Of a DNA stretch of 64,000 nucleotides, positions 1-9,586 are shown one piece after another. The notes under the pieces are model-generated. The model was not told the DNA's origin, searched no databases, and saw nothing but the letters and a program-made list of their open reading frames with translations. The stretch comes from Mayamaea pseudoterrestris (taxonomy: Eukaryota; Bacillariophyta; Bacillariophyceae; Sellaphorales; Sellaphoraceae), in the NCBI GenBank assembly GCA_027923505.1, contig BROI01000014.1:853835-917834 (forward strand), written 5' to 3'. Numbering within the stretch: position 1 is the first letter of the stretch; each line of letters opens with the position of its first letter. The translations under genes and the position numbers were made by a program.

Positions 1-230
1 GAGCAATATGAGGACATTCAAGGTAGAAGAGGCGGTCATGATGTGTTGCCATTCTCCATCGTCGCCCGTCTCATTTTTGATGTTGTGATGATATTCAGTT
101 CCTCTCGAGCGATCGGCAAATCTTCCGATCGAAAACCAAATCCTGTAACGATGCGACAGGACTTAACATTGCCCCATCGAGCAGATGGCCGATCTTGTTT
201 AGCGCCATTCTGACATTGGCCGAATCCATC

Positions 231-906
231 ATGCTCTCTTCTTCGGCACAAAAACAGATGATGATGCTTACCATGACAATGCCTCGTTTCTTGCTCCTGG
301 GAGCCCTCATTGTCTCACTGTCCAATGGATTTGTGACTCGTCGTGCCTCTCCATTTACGCGTCCGCTTTCGAGCCTCCAAGTTGGTAGCGTTTTAGTGCA
401 TCAAGATGAGCTTTCGTCTCGCATTCTGCTCAACAAGGCCCGCGAATGCGCATTCTCCGACTACACCAATGGAGTGGAAGCGGGAGAGTACCTGACAAGA
501 ATACTTGAGATTGAAAGTGGGTGCGTTAGTGGTCTGCTTGCGGGTAACGAGCTCTGCGAAAACATTGACGATGTTGCGGAAATTGTCGCCCAATTGCGGC
601 AGAAGGTGCAGCGTCATGCCGTCACGCCAGTGGCAACGACTGCTGCATTCATCCCTGCAAGTCTTGGTATCACAGCTCTCTTGTTTGTCTTGGCGTCAAC
701 TTTTGCCCACGGACAAGATGCAATTTCGTTTACGATTCAAGAATGGGTATGGGCAGCTAAAGGTGGATTTGTAAGTTGCTACAAGCGAGCTTGACAGTTA
801 AATGGATGATATGATGCAGCGTATAAACATCGTAACTAATGCCTCTTCCCTCGTTCCATAGCTGCCCACCATGGTGTCGCATCTGATTCGTAATGGAGGA
901 CTCTGA
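231..906 (+). CDS. Small plastid-targeted-type membrane protein, unknown function
   Basis: Two exons, 231-770 and 862-906. The 91-nt intron has a GTAAGT donor and CATAG acceptor and joins in phase 0, giving 194 aa. The reading frame is open upstream of 231, but 231 is the first ATG. Later in-frame ATGs (258, 273, 279) would leave a shorter, cleaner signal peptide (MPRFLLLGALIVSLSNGF), so the true start is uncertain. The peptide ends in Asn-Gly-Phe followed by TRRAS, like plastid presequences of complex red plastids. One membrane segment lies near the C-terminus (IPASLGITALLFVLASTF). The spliced C-terminus reads EWVWAAKGGFLPTMVSHLIR followed by NGGL. I do not recognise the family. Plastid location is an inference from the leader. 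An unspliced reading would end at 794 with a different tail and is less likely. Confidence 0.7.
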
Positions 907-1007
907 ATGCTCAACGCGAACTTATCAAATCTTTTTGAAACAAAATTGCACCTAATGCACGGCCAATTTCTAAAATAAAATGTATCTAGCTTATATAAAT
1001 TACCGCC

Positions 1008-4000
1008 TTATTCGTCTTCCCAGAATCCCGACTTTGTGATTGTTTTTCGGCTGGCTTTTGTCATTGGCTGTAGAGCTTCAGTTTGCGGTTGATCAAAGAC
1101 CCGCTCACTGAACAGTCGTCGAATGTCCATGGCCGTCATCTCAGCAAAGGAAGCCGTTGTCGAGTCAGCTGTCAGAAGCTCGTATTTAGGGAAATGACCG
1201 ATCAAATTGACACTGCGCATGTCAACCTCATGCGCAGCGTGCGATGCATGTGGTGTCGAGTCAAACGCGACACAATGGTCGGGCCTTCGCTCAACTCGCA
1301 AAGCAGCGCCAAGTAATTGTTGCACATCATCCTTGTAACCACTTGTCGACGAAACACGCTTATCAGCAGGGAAAAATTCGGCCAGACCGGAATATTGCAG
1401 AAGCGCTTCCACTTGATCGCTCTCCAAGAATGAGACAATGGCGCAAGACATCTCGACATCGAGCAGCGATTTTATCCATTTAGCGGTTCCAGATGCAGAA
1501 GACACCATAGGAATCGTGTTGGCAGAATTCGGAGTAGTGGATGCTTGCTCTGTGTTGACGTTCCAACGCTTGCGTAAAACACTAATTTCGTTCAAGTACA
1601 GCTCAACAAACCGCGCTGCCTCCTTGAAATCGTTCGCCCAAGCGAAACCTGAAACAACAGCCGATTCTGGACCGACTGACATTGCAAAGAGAACTTGGTC
1701 ATCAGTAGGCGGCTCTCTACCTTCCTTAGTCGCCACTGCTTCCCAAGCTTCATACGCCGTTTTAAATACTTCATCCTGACTCGGTCCAGCGGTCAGATCT
1801 GCAATACTTGTCTGATCAGACGACTGGAGCGACACCCCAGGCGTGGCTTGGTTTGCTGACTCCGTAATGACCGTTTCCCGTGCTTGTATTTGCTTTTCCT
1901 CAACCTCTATTGTTGAGGGACCTTGCGGTGCAACCCCTAAGCTTGCGTCGACATGCTCCCGAAAAGAAGCAACAACCTTTTGCAGCATCACGTCATCGCC
2001 CGTCCAGCCGAAAAATTGGCTCACCGCCATTAATGGTTCGTTAATGACGAATGCGGAAAGAACCGCGTCCGAACTGGGCGGCGTTAAACCAAACGCTTCG
2101 GCCACTGACTGCCAAGCTCGATAATGAATTTCCATCATGGCGTTCTCATTGACAACGCTTTTTATTTGGCTCGTATTACTTGTACTAGCTTCTGTTTGTG
2201 TTGGTTCAGGCACCTTTGTTGCCAAAGTTGCACGGCCATACTTTAGACAATTATTGTACGTTTCAACAATTCGACTTGCTTCATTTACGTCGCTCGTCCA
2301 ACGAAACGCTTCCATGACGGCCCTTTCAGGATCTAAAGATGCGGCATGAAATAGATCGGCTTGCGAAGGGACTGACTTCGAATAAAATTCTGCTGTCGCT
2401 AGCCAAGAATTCATCGAAGACCCAGTCGACGCCTGTCGTGCTGCTGAATCAATCACATCGGCACCTATCACAAGTGCATCCGCTGCTTTGTCTGGCGGAA
2501 CAATGCCTTCACCTTTCGCCCAGCTATCAAATAGCTCGCGAAAAATTTTCCTATGCAGTGCTGTTGCATCTCTAATAGTTACAACGTCATTCGTCCAGAA
2601 AAATGCTTCCCTCATTGCGACTTCGGGTCGCAGAACAGATGCTCTTACAACATCATCATGCTCTGGTGCTTTAAACCCGAATTGATCCGCGACTTCTGTC
2701 CAAGCCTTCATTTGCAATCCAGTCAAATCCACTAAAACTCCTTCGAGCCGGAATATCGCGCCAAAACAACTGAACGGCTTGTTTACTCGCGGTAAATACT
2801 GAGACACGCCAGTCGAGTAAACGGACTCTTTGTGGTCCATCAATGAGTTTAAACCAGCTGCATCAAGTTCAATGAAATCCAGCAAGCTTTCTTTTCTAGC
2901 TTTAGAACTGGCATCGCCCCAGTCGCTCCGCCTCCTCCGAAAGTCTTCATCGTCGAATTTATAATCTGCGTAGTCGTCCGAGTTTCGAGAGTTTCGTCGA
3001 ATCCTATCGTTACTGACTTCAATACCCATCTGTCGATTCTGGCCACGTCGCTGCTCGTACTCATGAAGTTGTTGAACCCTCTTGTCATACTGATCGTCCT
3101 CAAACGTTGTATCAATACTAACTCCGCTTAACAGTTGCCCCTTCACGCCCCGTGGTTCATCCCGATTGGATTCCTGACGCAACCAACCTGGCATTTCGGC
3201 GTCAGTGGTTTTGTCCTTTTTCGAGGAGTCGGGATTTTCTGTTGCATCAACATCATCGTCATCATCATCATCGTCGTCGTCGCCATCAAGCTCACTGTCT
3301 TCGCTCTCCCACGCGAGGATACCGCCACGATCGCTGATGGCCCCTTCGTCAAGGGTTTCTATTCGTCGCCGTTGGGGTCGTGGACCAAGTGCATTTAAAA
3401 CGGTTTCCGCGTATTTGACGTCGTCTAAGGATGTAGGAAGCTCAATAGCAGGTGGGAGAATCGCATCTTCATCAAGTGCTTTGCGCAATTCTTTTTCCTT
3501 CTGGATGAACTCTTCATACGACGTTCTCCTCATTGCACTCGCTTCTAGATTGTCTTTGAGCCGGCCTCCCCCAACAGCCGACACAGTCCGGTAAAGAGAA
3601 TCAGTTATCTTTTCTTGCCTGACAGACGATTGTGATGCTGCCGCAGCGGGTGCAGAAATAGATTGTGGAATGCCTTTTTGAGTGCGAGACGGTCTGGGCC
3701 CGATCGCCTGCAATACCCTGTCGGCATCTATGCTTCCATCGTCGCCAATTAATGCGGAAACATTTACTGCCAGTTCATCAGACGATAGCTCCTCACTATC
3801 GACAGCCAAACCCGATTTTTGACGTGCTGCGTCTTCTATTCGTCTATACTCCTCGTATTGTCGCCGGATTTTATCCTGTTCGTCTTTCGTCCAGGCACCT
3901 GCTTTTCGGAACATGGATTGTAACTTCTGTTCCTCCATATCTCCAAGCTTTGAATCGACAGGAGCAGCTCTCCCAATCTCTAACTCTTGCGAAAAGAATG

Positions 4001-5759
4001 GTGTGTTGGGCGGCGGTGGAGGCGCCCTAGTATTGTCTAGATCAGTTTCGAATTCTTCAGTAACGGCGTAGACATTTTCATTCTCCTGCGCCATGCGACT
4101 TCGTTTCGAGGCCAGTTCCTTATCAACGGGCAGTATTCTATTTTCCGGAAGCGCCGTAAACACGCCACGCAAATCTACCGGGCCTGTTTGCTTAATATTT
4201 ATTCTCTCCTCCAAAGAAGCCTCATCGACGTCCAGATAGTCGTTGGGTTCCAAAATTGATTTCATGTATGCAATTTCTTTCTCTAAATTTTCCCGCCGTG
4301 AGGGACTGACCGAGGCTAGGAGACTTTCCAAAGCTTTGACAGACATTCGGTTTATTTCCTTACGAGTTTCCGCCTTCGTCCGATTTACGGATTCTGCCAT
4401 CGCGCTGGGTTTCGTCGCTTCAACGACACCCAGAAATTCAAATGGTAGCCGTGGTCCACGAGTCAATCCCAGTTGCTCTCTGATAGATTCTTCCTTTTCC
4501 ACATATGCTTTCCATGCTTCTAAGCGTCGTGATACTTCGTCTTGCCGTGCCTGCATGTCTTCAGCACCCTCTCCCAGCAGCGCGTCGTCTGCTGCCAAGC
4601 GAGTGGCGATTGATCGATACATTTGAAACTCTTTCATTCCATCCGTTCGAATAGTCCCCTTTTCGGATTCTCGCTGCAAGCGACTTCTGAGTCTGTCGGC
4701 ACTTTCTTCAAGCATGTCAACAATATCTTGAGCTCCTCCTGCTTCGGATTTGCTTTCCGCCATTTCTTCCAACCTGTCGAGCGCCCACAAGTCCATATTT
4801 GTGCCCTCGACAGGCAATGCTATACTTTTATCATCAACAGATTTTCTGAAAGCTTCTTGCTCATACAGACCAAAATCGTCCCGTTCCCGTTTGAATGCTT
4901 GTCGTCGTTCTAATTCATCTTGCGTCTCGTCCAATAGTATCTGCAAGTCTTCCGTCACTTCGATTTTTGAAATGTCCTGTCGTTCCAGCTGCTCCATCCG
5001 CTGCGCCCCATAGGTCTGTATACGTTCATTGGCTCGCTTATCTCGAGTTTCAATCAACTCTCGTTCCATCTCTTCCTTGAAAATGAATTTCATGAGAGCT
5101 TCTGCATTCTCGGGAACAGAGTCAGCGTCCTGCTTTCGTTGCGTTTCAAGTCTCGCGAGCATTTCATCAAACATGGAGTCATACTTATTCATTATTTGCT
5201 CCTTTTCTTCCTGAAACCATGCATCTTCCGGCAATCCTTGTCGTCGTTGTCGAGGCGCCCTTGTCTTGCTGCTTCCGCCAGCTTCCGCTGTTTGTAACGC
5301 CACAGAATTTTCCATGGTGCCAAGGTCGTCGCCATTTTCGGCAGCGCGAAACATTTCGGAAAGAGAGGGCATGCCAGATAGTAAATTGTTGAGTCGCGTC
5401 TTAACGCGGCGAGGAAAAGACGAAGAAGAAGGTGATGGCGTGTCGTCCTTGGGAGAAAAGAAGTCTGATGGATTCGTTTCCTGTCGAAACGCTTGGGATT
5501 GGCGCTCGTACTCGTCCATCATATCTCCTTCCTTGCTACCAGCCGCTAGATACCGCAACAATTTTGAGCGAGTATTCCATTTGCTATTGTGACATTGACT
5601 TGAAATACATGGAACGAGCGTGAAGGCAAAGGAAGAATTTAGGGAGACCAGAACGCAAACCCCAAAGAGGAAGCCTCTCGATAATGTTGCTTTCAGAGCA
5701 GTTGCAAACGTCTTGTTTCTCCATACCAAGACATTTTCTTCTCTATTATTATCTGGCAT
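1008..5759 (-). CDS. 1583-aa plastid-type protein with degenerate HAD phosphatase fold and four cap-like modules
   Basis: Uninterrupted ORF starting at an ATG. Residues about 25-46 form a signal peptide/anchor ending SSFAF, then a basic Ser/Thr-rich stretch: a plastid-type bipartite leader. Residues about 80-950 are charged, Glu/Arg-rich and probably coiled coil, with a proline run and a run of ten Asp. At about residue 1000 the strand AIFRLEGVLVDLTG matches HAD motif I (DxDGVLVD), but both catalytic Asp are replaced (Arg and Glu), so phosphatase activity is unlikely. Four cap-like modules follow, near residues 1018, 1120, 1215 and 1336, each with an AW..VA-type helix start and a F.WT/WA.D helix end. 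Near residue 1500 the core resumes (CVAFDSTPHASHAAHEV, a motif IV-like loop). Function unknown; a scaffold or binding role is an inference. Divergent from the gene at 5934 across 174 bp. Confidence 0.85.
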   Translation of the reverse strand: MPDNNREENVLVWRNKTFATALKATLSRGFLFGVCVLVSLNSSFAFTLVPCISSQCHNSKWNTRSKLLRYLAAGSKEGDMMDEYERQSQAFRQETNPSDFFSPKDDTPSPSSSSFPRRVKTRLNNLLSGMPSLSEMFRAAENGDDLGTMENSVALQTAEAGGSSKTRAPRQRRQGLPEDAWFQEEKEQIMNKYDSMFDEMLARLETQRKQDADSVPENAEALMKFIFKEEMERELIETRDKRANERIQTYGAQRMEQLERQDISKIEVTEDLQILLDETQDELERRQAFKRERDDFGLYEQEAFRKSVDDKSIALPVEGTNMDLWALDRLEEMAESKSEAGGAQDIVDMLEESADRLRSRLQRESEKGTIRTDGMKEFQMYRSIATRLAADDALLGEGAEDMQARQDEVSRRLEAWKAYVEKEESIREQLGLTRGPRLPFEFLGVVEATKPSAMAESVNRTKAETRKEINRMSVKALESLLASVSPSRRENLEKEIAYMKSILEPNDYLDVDEASLEERINIKQTGPVDLRGVFTALPENRILPVDKELASKRSRMAQENENVYAVTEEFETDLDNTRAPPPPPNTPFFSQELEIGRAAPVDSKLGDMEEQKLQSMFRKAGAWTKDEQDKIRRQYEEYRRIEDAARQKSGLAVDSEELSSDELAVNVSALIGDDGSIDADRVLQAIGPRPSRTQKGIPQSISAPAAAASQSSVRQEKITDSLYRTVSAVGGGRLKDNLEASAMRRTSYEEFIQKEKELRKALDEDAILPPAIELPTSLDDVKYAETVLNALGPRPQRRRIETLDEGAISDRGGILAWESEDSELDGDDDDDDDDDDVDATENPDSSKKDKTTDAEMPGWLRQESNRDEPRGVKGQLLSGVSIDTTFEDDQYDKRVQQLHEYEQRRGQNRQMGIEVSNDRIRRNSRNSDDYADYKFDDEDFRRRRSDWGDASSKARKESLLDFIELDAAGLNSLMDHKESVYSTGVSQYLPRVNKPFSCFGAIFRLEGVLVDLTGLQMKAWTEVADQFGFKAPEHDDVVRASVLRPEVAMREAFFWTNDVVTIRDATALHRKIFRELFDSWAKGEGIVPPDKAADALVIGADVIDSAARQASTGSSMNSWLATAEFYSKSVPSQADLFHAASLDPERAVMEAFRWTSDVNEASRIVETYNNCLKYGRATLATKVPEPTQTEASTSNTSQIKSVVNENAMMEIHYRAWQSVAEAFGLTPPSSDAVLSAFVINEPLMAVSQFFGWTGDDVMLQKVVASFREHVDASLGVAPQGPSTIEVEEKQIQARETVITESANQATPGVSLQSSDQTSIADLTAGPSQDEVFKTAYEAWEAVATKEGREPPTDDQVLFAMSVGPESAVVSGFAWANDFKEAARFVELYLNEISVLRKRWNVNTEQASTTPNSANTIPMVSSASGTAKWIKSLLDVEMSCAIVSFLESDQVEALLQYSGLAEFFPADKRVSSTSGYKDDVQQLLGAALRVERRPDHCVAFDSTPHASHAAHEVDMRSVNLIGHFPKYELLTADSTTASFAEMTAMDIRRLFSERVFDQPQTEALQPMTKASRKTITKSGFWEDE

Positions 5760-5933
5760 ATTAGATTAAGAAGGTGAAGGTATGTAAAATGAACGAGCGC
5801 AGCGAAAGTTCTCGTCATCCATCATCGCGGGTGCGTCGCGATAACGCGTCGAGTCATCGGTCATTCGCTATGCGACATCATGTGAACCACTGCGACAACT
5901 GTCTCATCGGTTGATCGCCGATCGCTGCTGCCA
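5760..5933. promoter_or_regulatory. Short divergent intergenic region (shared promoter)
   Basis: The 174 bp between two divergent start codons must hold both promoters. No convincing TATA box was found. The only visible structure is several short CG-containing direct repeats such as CATCGG/TCATCGG. The assignment rests on gene orientation alone. Confidence 0.4.
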
Positions 5934-7520
5934 ATGATGATGAGAAGCAAACCGCAACCATCAGCAGCTATAAGTAACATCTCATTATCGGGAAAAGCTT
6001 TAATTGAAGTAGTGAGATCAACAGGAATGACATTTGACCAAGGCCAAAAACTGGCGCACACTTTGGAATCGCTCGTCGCCGTCATCAAGTCGAACGACGT
6101 CAGTTCCAGCGACCGCAACATTTGCAACCATTGCGTGGATAGTGACAACAACTTTTTCTTATCTGAATACGATGGGCCGGTTGATAAGAGCTTGGCTATC
6201 CAATTTATCGAGTCGTGCATAAGTTCGCTACACGACAATCCGCAGTGCAATTCTCACGTTGTAGATTGGCCAGAAAACGCTACCTTTACAGACGACTCAA
6301 TTTGGTTGTCATTGCCCAAATGGTTTCCACACATTCAATGGTCGATTTGTACGTTCAGATCGCTGGATCGCTCGTCGTTTCGTCGCATTTTTGACCCAGC
6401 GAATGGTTGGCAGCTGGATTTAATGCAGCATGGAAGTTGTCGCGTAACAAGGCAAACGAGCCGAGCATTTTACTCGGATCAGCCGCGACTTGTTACTCAT
6501 CATGGGAGAGACATGGCAAGGACAAATTCCAGCAAGCCTGTGATTCGAGTCTTTCGTTGCGCGCCGCGCCCATGCTTGAAGAAGGGTATTCAAGCAGTCC
6601 AGGCCGAGCCGCTGCAGGAGAATGTATTTGATATTTGGATTCGACACTTTGATTTGAGTACTGGAGATGACATCGGAACATTCAAGCACGATCTAGGAGC
6701 CAGTGTAGAGCTAGTTGATATGCTGACTGAGGTTGAAATGGTGAAGCATATTCGAAAGAGTCCTGCCCTCAAACTGGCGGCTGACGCGGCAATTGGCGTA
6801 ATTGTCGACAACGCTGCACAAGATTTTACAAATGTCTACGAGTCTCCACCCAAAGCTTCCAATAACCAATCGGTAACGATTGCAGCGCAACGTGAGGCTG
6901 ACGCAGGGTGGCTGGAGCTACTGGAACTAGAACCCGAGTCGCCGTTCTGCACACCTGGCGAGGTTTCGTTTGACAAAGGAGGGCTGATTTCTAAAGCAGC
7001 GCGGATGGTTACGGATGCTGAGTCCATTCTCTCTCCTAGCTTTGCTACTTCAGGCAACACAAAACTGAATGACACCCATATTCATTCGTTTGATGATTCT
7101 GTTTTGAACCCAATGGGGACCGAACTTGACGAGCGCCAGAAACACCTCAATAAGCTCAATCACCTTTCACCGATCGAGGAGTCACCCTATGGGTTTGACG
7201 CCAATAAGGCTGGCACACTTCGTTATTCTGTGGGCAGCCCATGCAAAGTTGTTCAAACACCAGCGTCGTCACCATCGGAAGCATACACCAAGTTTCCCTG
7301 GCACACCCCTCTCCCTGCGACACCTGCAACGACACAAAGTGCTGACAAACCTGCTGAGATCCTCCTCTCGGAGCTTGCCGCAATTGTGGGTGGCGAGCCC
7401 TGCCGCCGACCATTGCAGGCGTGGACTTCACCAAAGCAACTTACTCCGGTCAAATCCAGTAAAAAGTTGTTTAACGTTGCAACCCCGCAAGCAACAGATG
7501 AGAATTGCGTGAATGCTTAA
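5934..7520 (+). CDS. Hypothetical protein rich in Ser-Pro/Thr-Pro sites
   Basis: Single-exon ORF of 528 aa with an ATG start. No signal peptide or membrane helix is visible. The N-terminal 200 residues look folded (Trp- and Cys-containing, e.g. SIWLSLPKWFPHIQWSICTF). The C-terminal half is low complexity and dense in proline-directed phosphorylation-like sites: CTPGE, LSPSF, LSPIEES, SPCK, TPASSP, TPLPATP, TSPKQLTPVK. The last of these resembles a full CDK consensus. Regulation by a cyclin-dependent kinase is therefore plausible, but it is an inference from motifs. I do not recognise the family. Confidence 0.7.
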   Translation: MMMRSKPQPSAAISNISLSGKALIEVVRSTGMTFDQGQKLAHTLESLVAVIKSNDVSSSDRNICNHCVDSDNNFFLSEYDGPVDKSLAIQFIESCISSLHDNPQCNSHVVDWPENATFTDDSIWLSLPKWFPHIQWSICTFRSLDRSSFRRIFDPANGWQLDLMQHGSCRVTRQTSRAFYSDQPRLVTHHGRDMARTNSSKPVIRVFRCAPRPCLKKGIQAVQAEPLQENVFDIWIRHFDLSTGDDIGTFKHDLGASVELVDMLTEVEMVKHIRKSPALKLAADAAIGVIVDNAAQDFTNVYESPPKASNNQSVTIAAQREADAGWLELLELEPESPFCTPGEVSFDKGGLISKAARMVTDAESILSPSFATSGNTKLNDTHIHSFDDSVLNPMGTELDERQKHLNKLNHLSPIEESPYGFDANKAGTLRYSVGSPCKVVQTPASSPSEAYTKFPWHTPLPATPATTQSADKPAEILLSELAAIVGGEPCRRPLQAWTSPKQLTPVKSSKKLFNVATPQATDENCVNA

Positions 7521-8343
7521 GTTATACTTGCTTTGCTGTTCAACAAAGGTTAAGATTAAACATTCATGTATACCGAATTTAAATATATTGAACGCGTAAA
7601 AATTGTATACCAAGTGATAACAGTGGGGTTCTAGCAGCTGCCTTCGGCATGGCAATGCCACTTCAGTATATGCAATGGGCACCAACAGGGCTCCACTGAC
7701 TGTAACTCAATAAGCTGCTTCTCATCACAGCTAATCTTATCTCACGTTTGGACGTAGTCATGCTTTGCTAGACTCATTAGCGTGCCTGTGTCAGGCTGCA
7801 ACCACCAGAAAGTATAGATAGTATCTCCTACGATACGGAGGACCTTGCAGCTCAAAGTCGCGCATTACCTGATGCAGCAACGCAAGGCACGGATTACAGA
7901 ATCAAAAAATATTGTTATCAAGGCAGAGAAGTAGATGAAACGATAATCATTGGCGCTCGCTTCCAGTCGTTTGAATCCCTTACCTACCCAATGATCTATT
8001 CTATGCCGCGCCTACGAGCTGCTGTCGCTGGAGCGGGCGAGGGAGTATGGCTGCTTGTTCGAGTTGGAGGAGGAGGGTGCATGGTGACACTAACTTGCAA
8101 TCCGGACGACGACATAAGTTTGATATGGAGGTGCTTACGTATCGACAGCCGGTGCTAAAGCGCATGTGAACGACGAGGTTCCTGCCTCCTGCCGCCATGA
8201 TTCATTTTGCCATATTACGCAGTTGCTCTGGGGAATAAACACGAACACAATTGCATTTATAACCATATTCATCTCAAAATTATGATTTAGAAAATTAGTT
8301 GGCCCGTCGGACTTAAGGATCTTGGTACGCCATGACTCTAAGC
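7521..8343. other. Intergenic region, no gene recognised
   Basis: 823 bp between a plus-strand and a minus-strand gene, so it holds both 3' ends. Short ORFs on the minus strand have no coding character. I see no tRNA, snRNA or repeat here. Confidence 0.5.
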
Positions 8344-8589
8344 TTACGACATGACGCAGCAACCCCCATCACCACCACCACCTCTGGACGTATGAAACTG
8401 GTTTGGCTTAACGACGCCTTCTTTCACTAGAAACCCATCATTAGCTTCTGCCTCAATCAAGGCCGCAATCACCTTGGACGAAACACTGCTCGTCTTGGGT
8501 GCCTTTTCTGTGGCAGCCAATTGTTTCTTGTAGACGCCAACTTCTTGTTCGTACAGCTGGTGCTCGGAAATAACTTGGAATTCCGACAT
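8344..8589 (-). CDS. Small prenylated protein, G-protein gamma-subunit-like
   Basis: 81-aa ORF, ATG start, no introns. The N-terminal half is a short coiled-coil-like helix (QLYEQEVGVYKKQLAATEK). It is followed by a second helix and a segment DGFLVKEGVVKPNQF that resembles the DPLLxGVPxSENPF end of G-gamma/GGL domains. A Gly-rich linker leads to the C-terminus CCVMS, a good CaaX box (C-V-M-S, farnesylation type). Small size, GGL-like helix and CaaX end fit a heterotrimeric G-protein gamma subunit, which would anchor a Gbeta partner to membrane. The sequence is divergent. The CaaX box is certain, the family assignment is not; another small prenylated protein remains possible. Confidence 0.6.
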   Translation of the reverse strand: MSEFQVISEHQLYEQEVGVYKKQLAATEKAPKTSSVSSKVIAALIEAEANDGFLVKEGVVKPNQFHTSRGGGGDGGCCVMS

Positions 8590-8885
8590 GGTTATAGCGC
8601 GAGAGGTGTGTTACGTATATATCGACTATGTGTGAACGTAACGCTTGGTTCAACTGTGAACAAAGATCAGGTTGTAGCAAGGGAAGTGATGTGACAGTGA
8701 TGAAGACGACTCGTCGTCGTCGCGCCCTCATCAAAACAGGAGTCGTTCCGGCACTCAGATTCTCGACTCATTCGTAGCGAAGCCTTGGATGATGCTTGTT
8801 AGTTGCTTGTCACGCTCTTCGATCTTCGGATCATCAAACGATCAGCAACTACACTTACACTGACCTTGAACAATCAACATTGATC

Positions 8886-9407
8886 ATGTCGCGCCCGGCT
8901 CCAAGCTACATTTCCAAGGACGACATGCATACATTGAATGATGTCCGGAAGGATCTTTGGAAGAATGGATTGTACGGCCTTGGGATGGGTTCGCTTGCCG
9001 GACTTTCGCTTCATTCGGTCGCATCGCTGGTTCAAAAGCGAAGCAACTACAAGCTGTTTCAAGCCAATCGCAACACGGCTTTCATGAGTGTCATGCTTGG
9101 AGGCGCCATTGGCTCGTTTGTATTGTCAACGACGGCAGGAAAGAATGATGTTCACCAACTGCACAAGATTTTCGAATCGGGCAGCCGCGACGCTCGCCAG
9201 GAGCGACTCATGGAGGAGGAAGATTTGAATGCGTCACTACGTCACCATCAATCACAGGAGGGCCAACGAAATGATGTGCTGACTGACAGGATGCAGCGCG
9301 AGAAGAATCGTTTGACTCGACGAGCGTCGCTGGAACATAGTCTCAATTCGCGGAATGGCTTGTCCGATTCGCATGGAGGGAAATGGGCAGATGATGATAG
9401 AAATTAA
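8886..9407 (+). CDS. Two-TM small membrane protein, unknown function
   Basis: 173 aa from the ATG at 8886. The frame is open upstream but without an ATG. Two predicted membrane segments lie at about residues 28-48 (LYGLGMGSLAGLSLHSVASL) and 66-86 (SVMLGGAIGSFVLSTTAG), both Gly-rich as in small mitochondrial or plastid inner-membrane proteins. The C-terminal 85 residues are hydrophilic, acidic then basic, and probably helical. No presequence is visible. I do not recognise the family. Confidence 0.7.
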   Translation: MSRPAPSYISKDDMHTLNDVRKDLWKNGLYGLGMGSLAGLSLHSVASLVQKRSNYKLFQANRNTAFMSVMLGGAIGSFVLSTTAGKNDVHQLHKIFESGSRDARQERLMEEEDLNASLRHHQSQEGQRNDVLTDRMQREKNRLTRRASLEHSLNSRNGLSDSHGGKWADDDRN

Positions 9408-9586
9408 TCATTACATGGGTACTTGAAACAATTACGTACTAGTGGACATTAGGATGGTAATAGTGGGCGAGCCATTGTCATGATTATGTCAGCGGTCGTC
9501 AAACCACGCCTGTTCCATGCTGCTGTTGGTATCCTATGAATAGCGAGTAAGCAATAGCGTAAATCATTTTTACATTATATTAGCGA

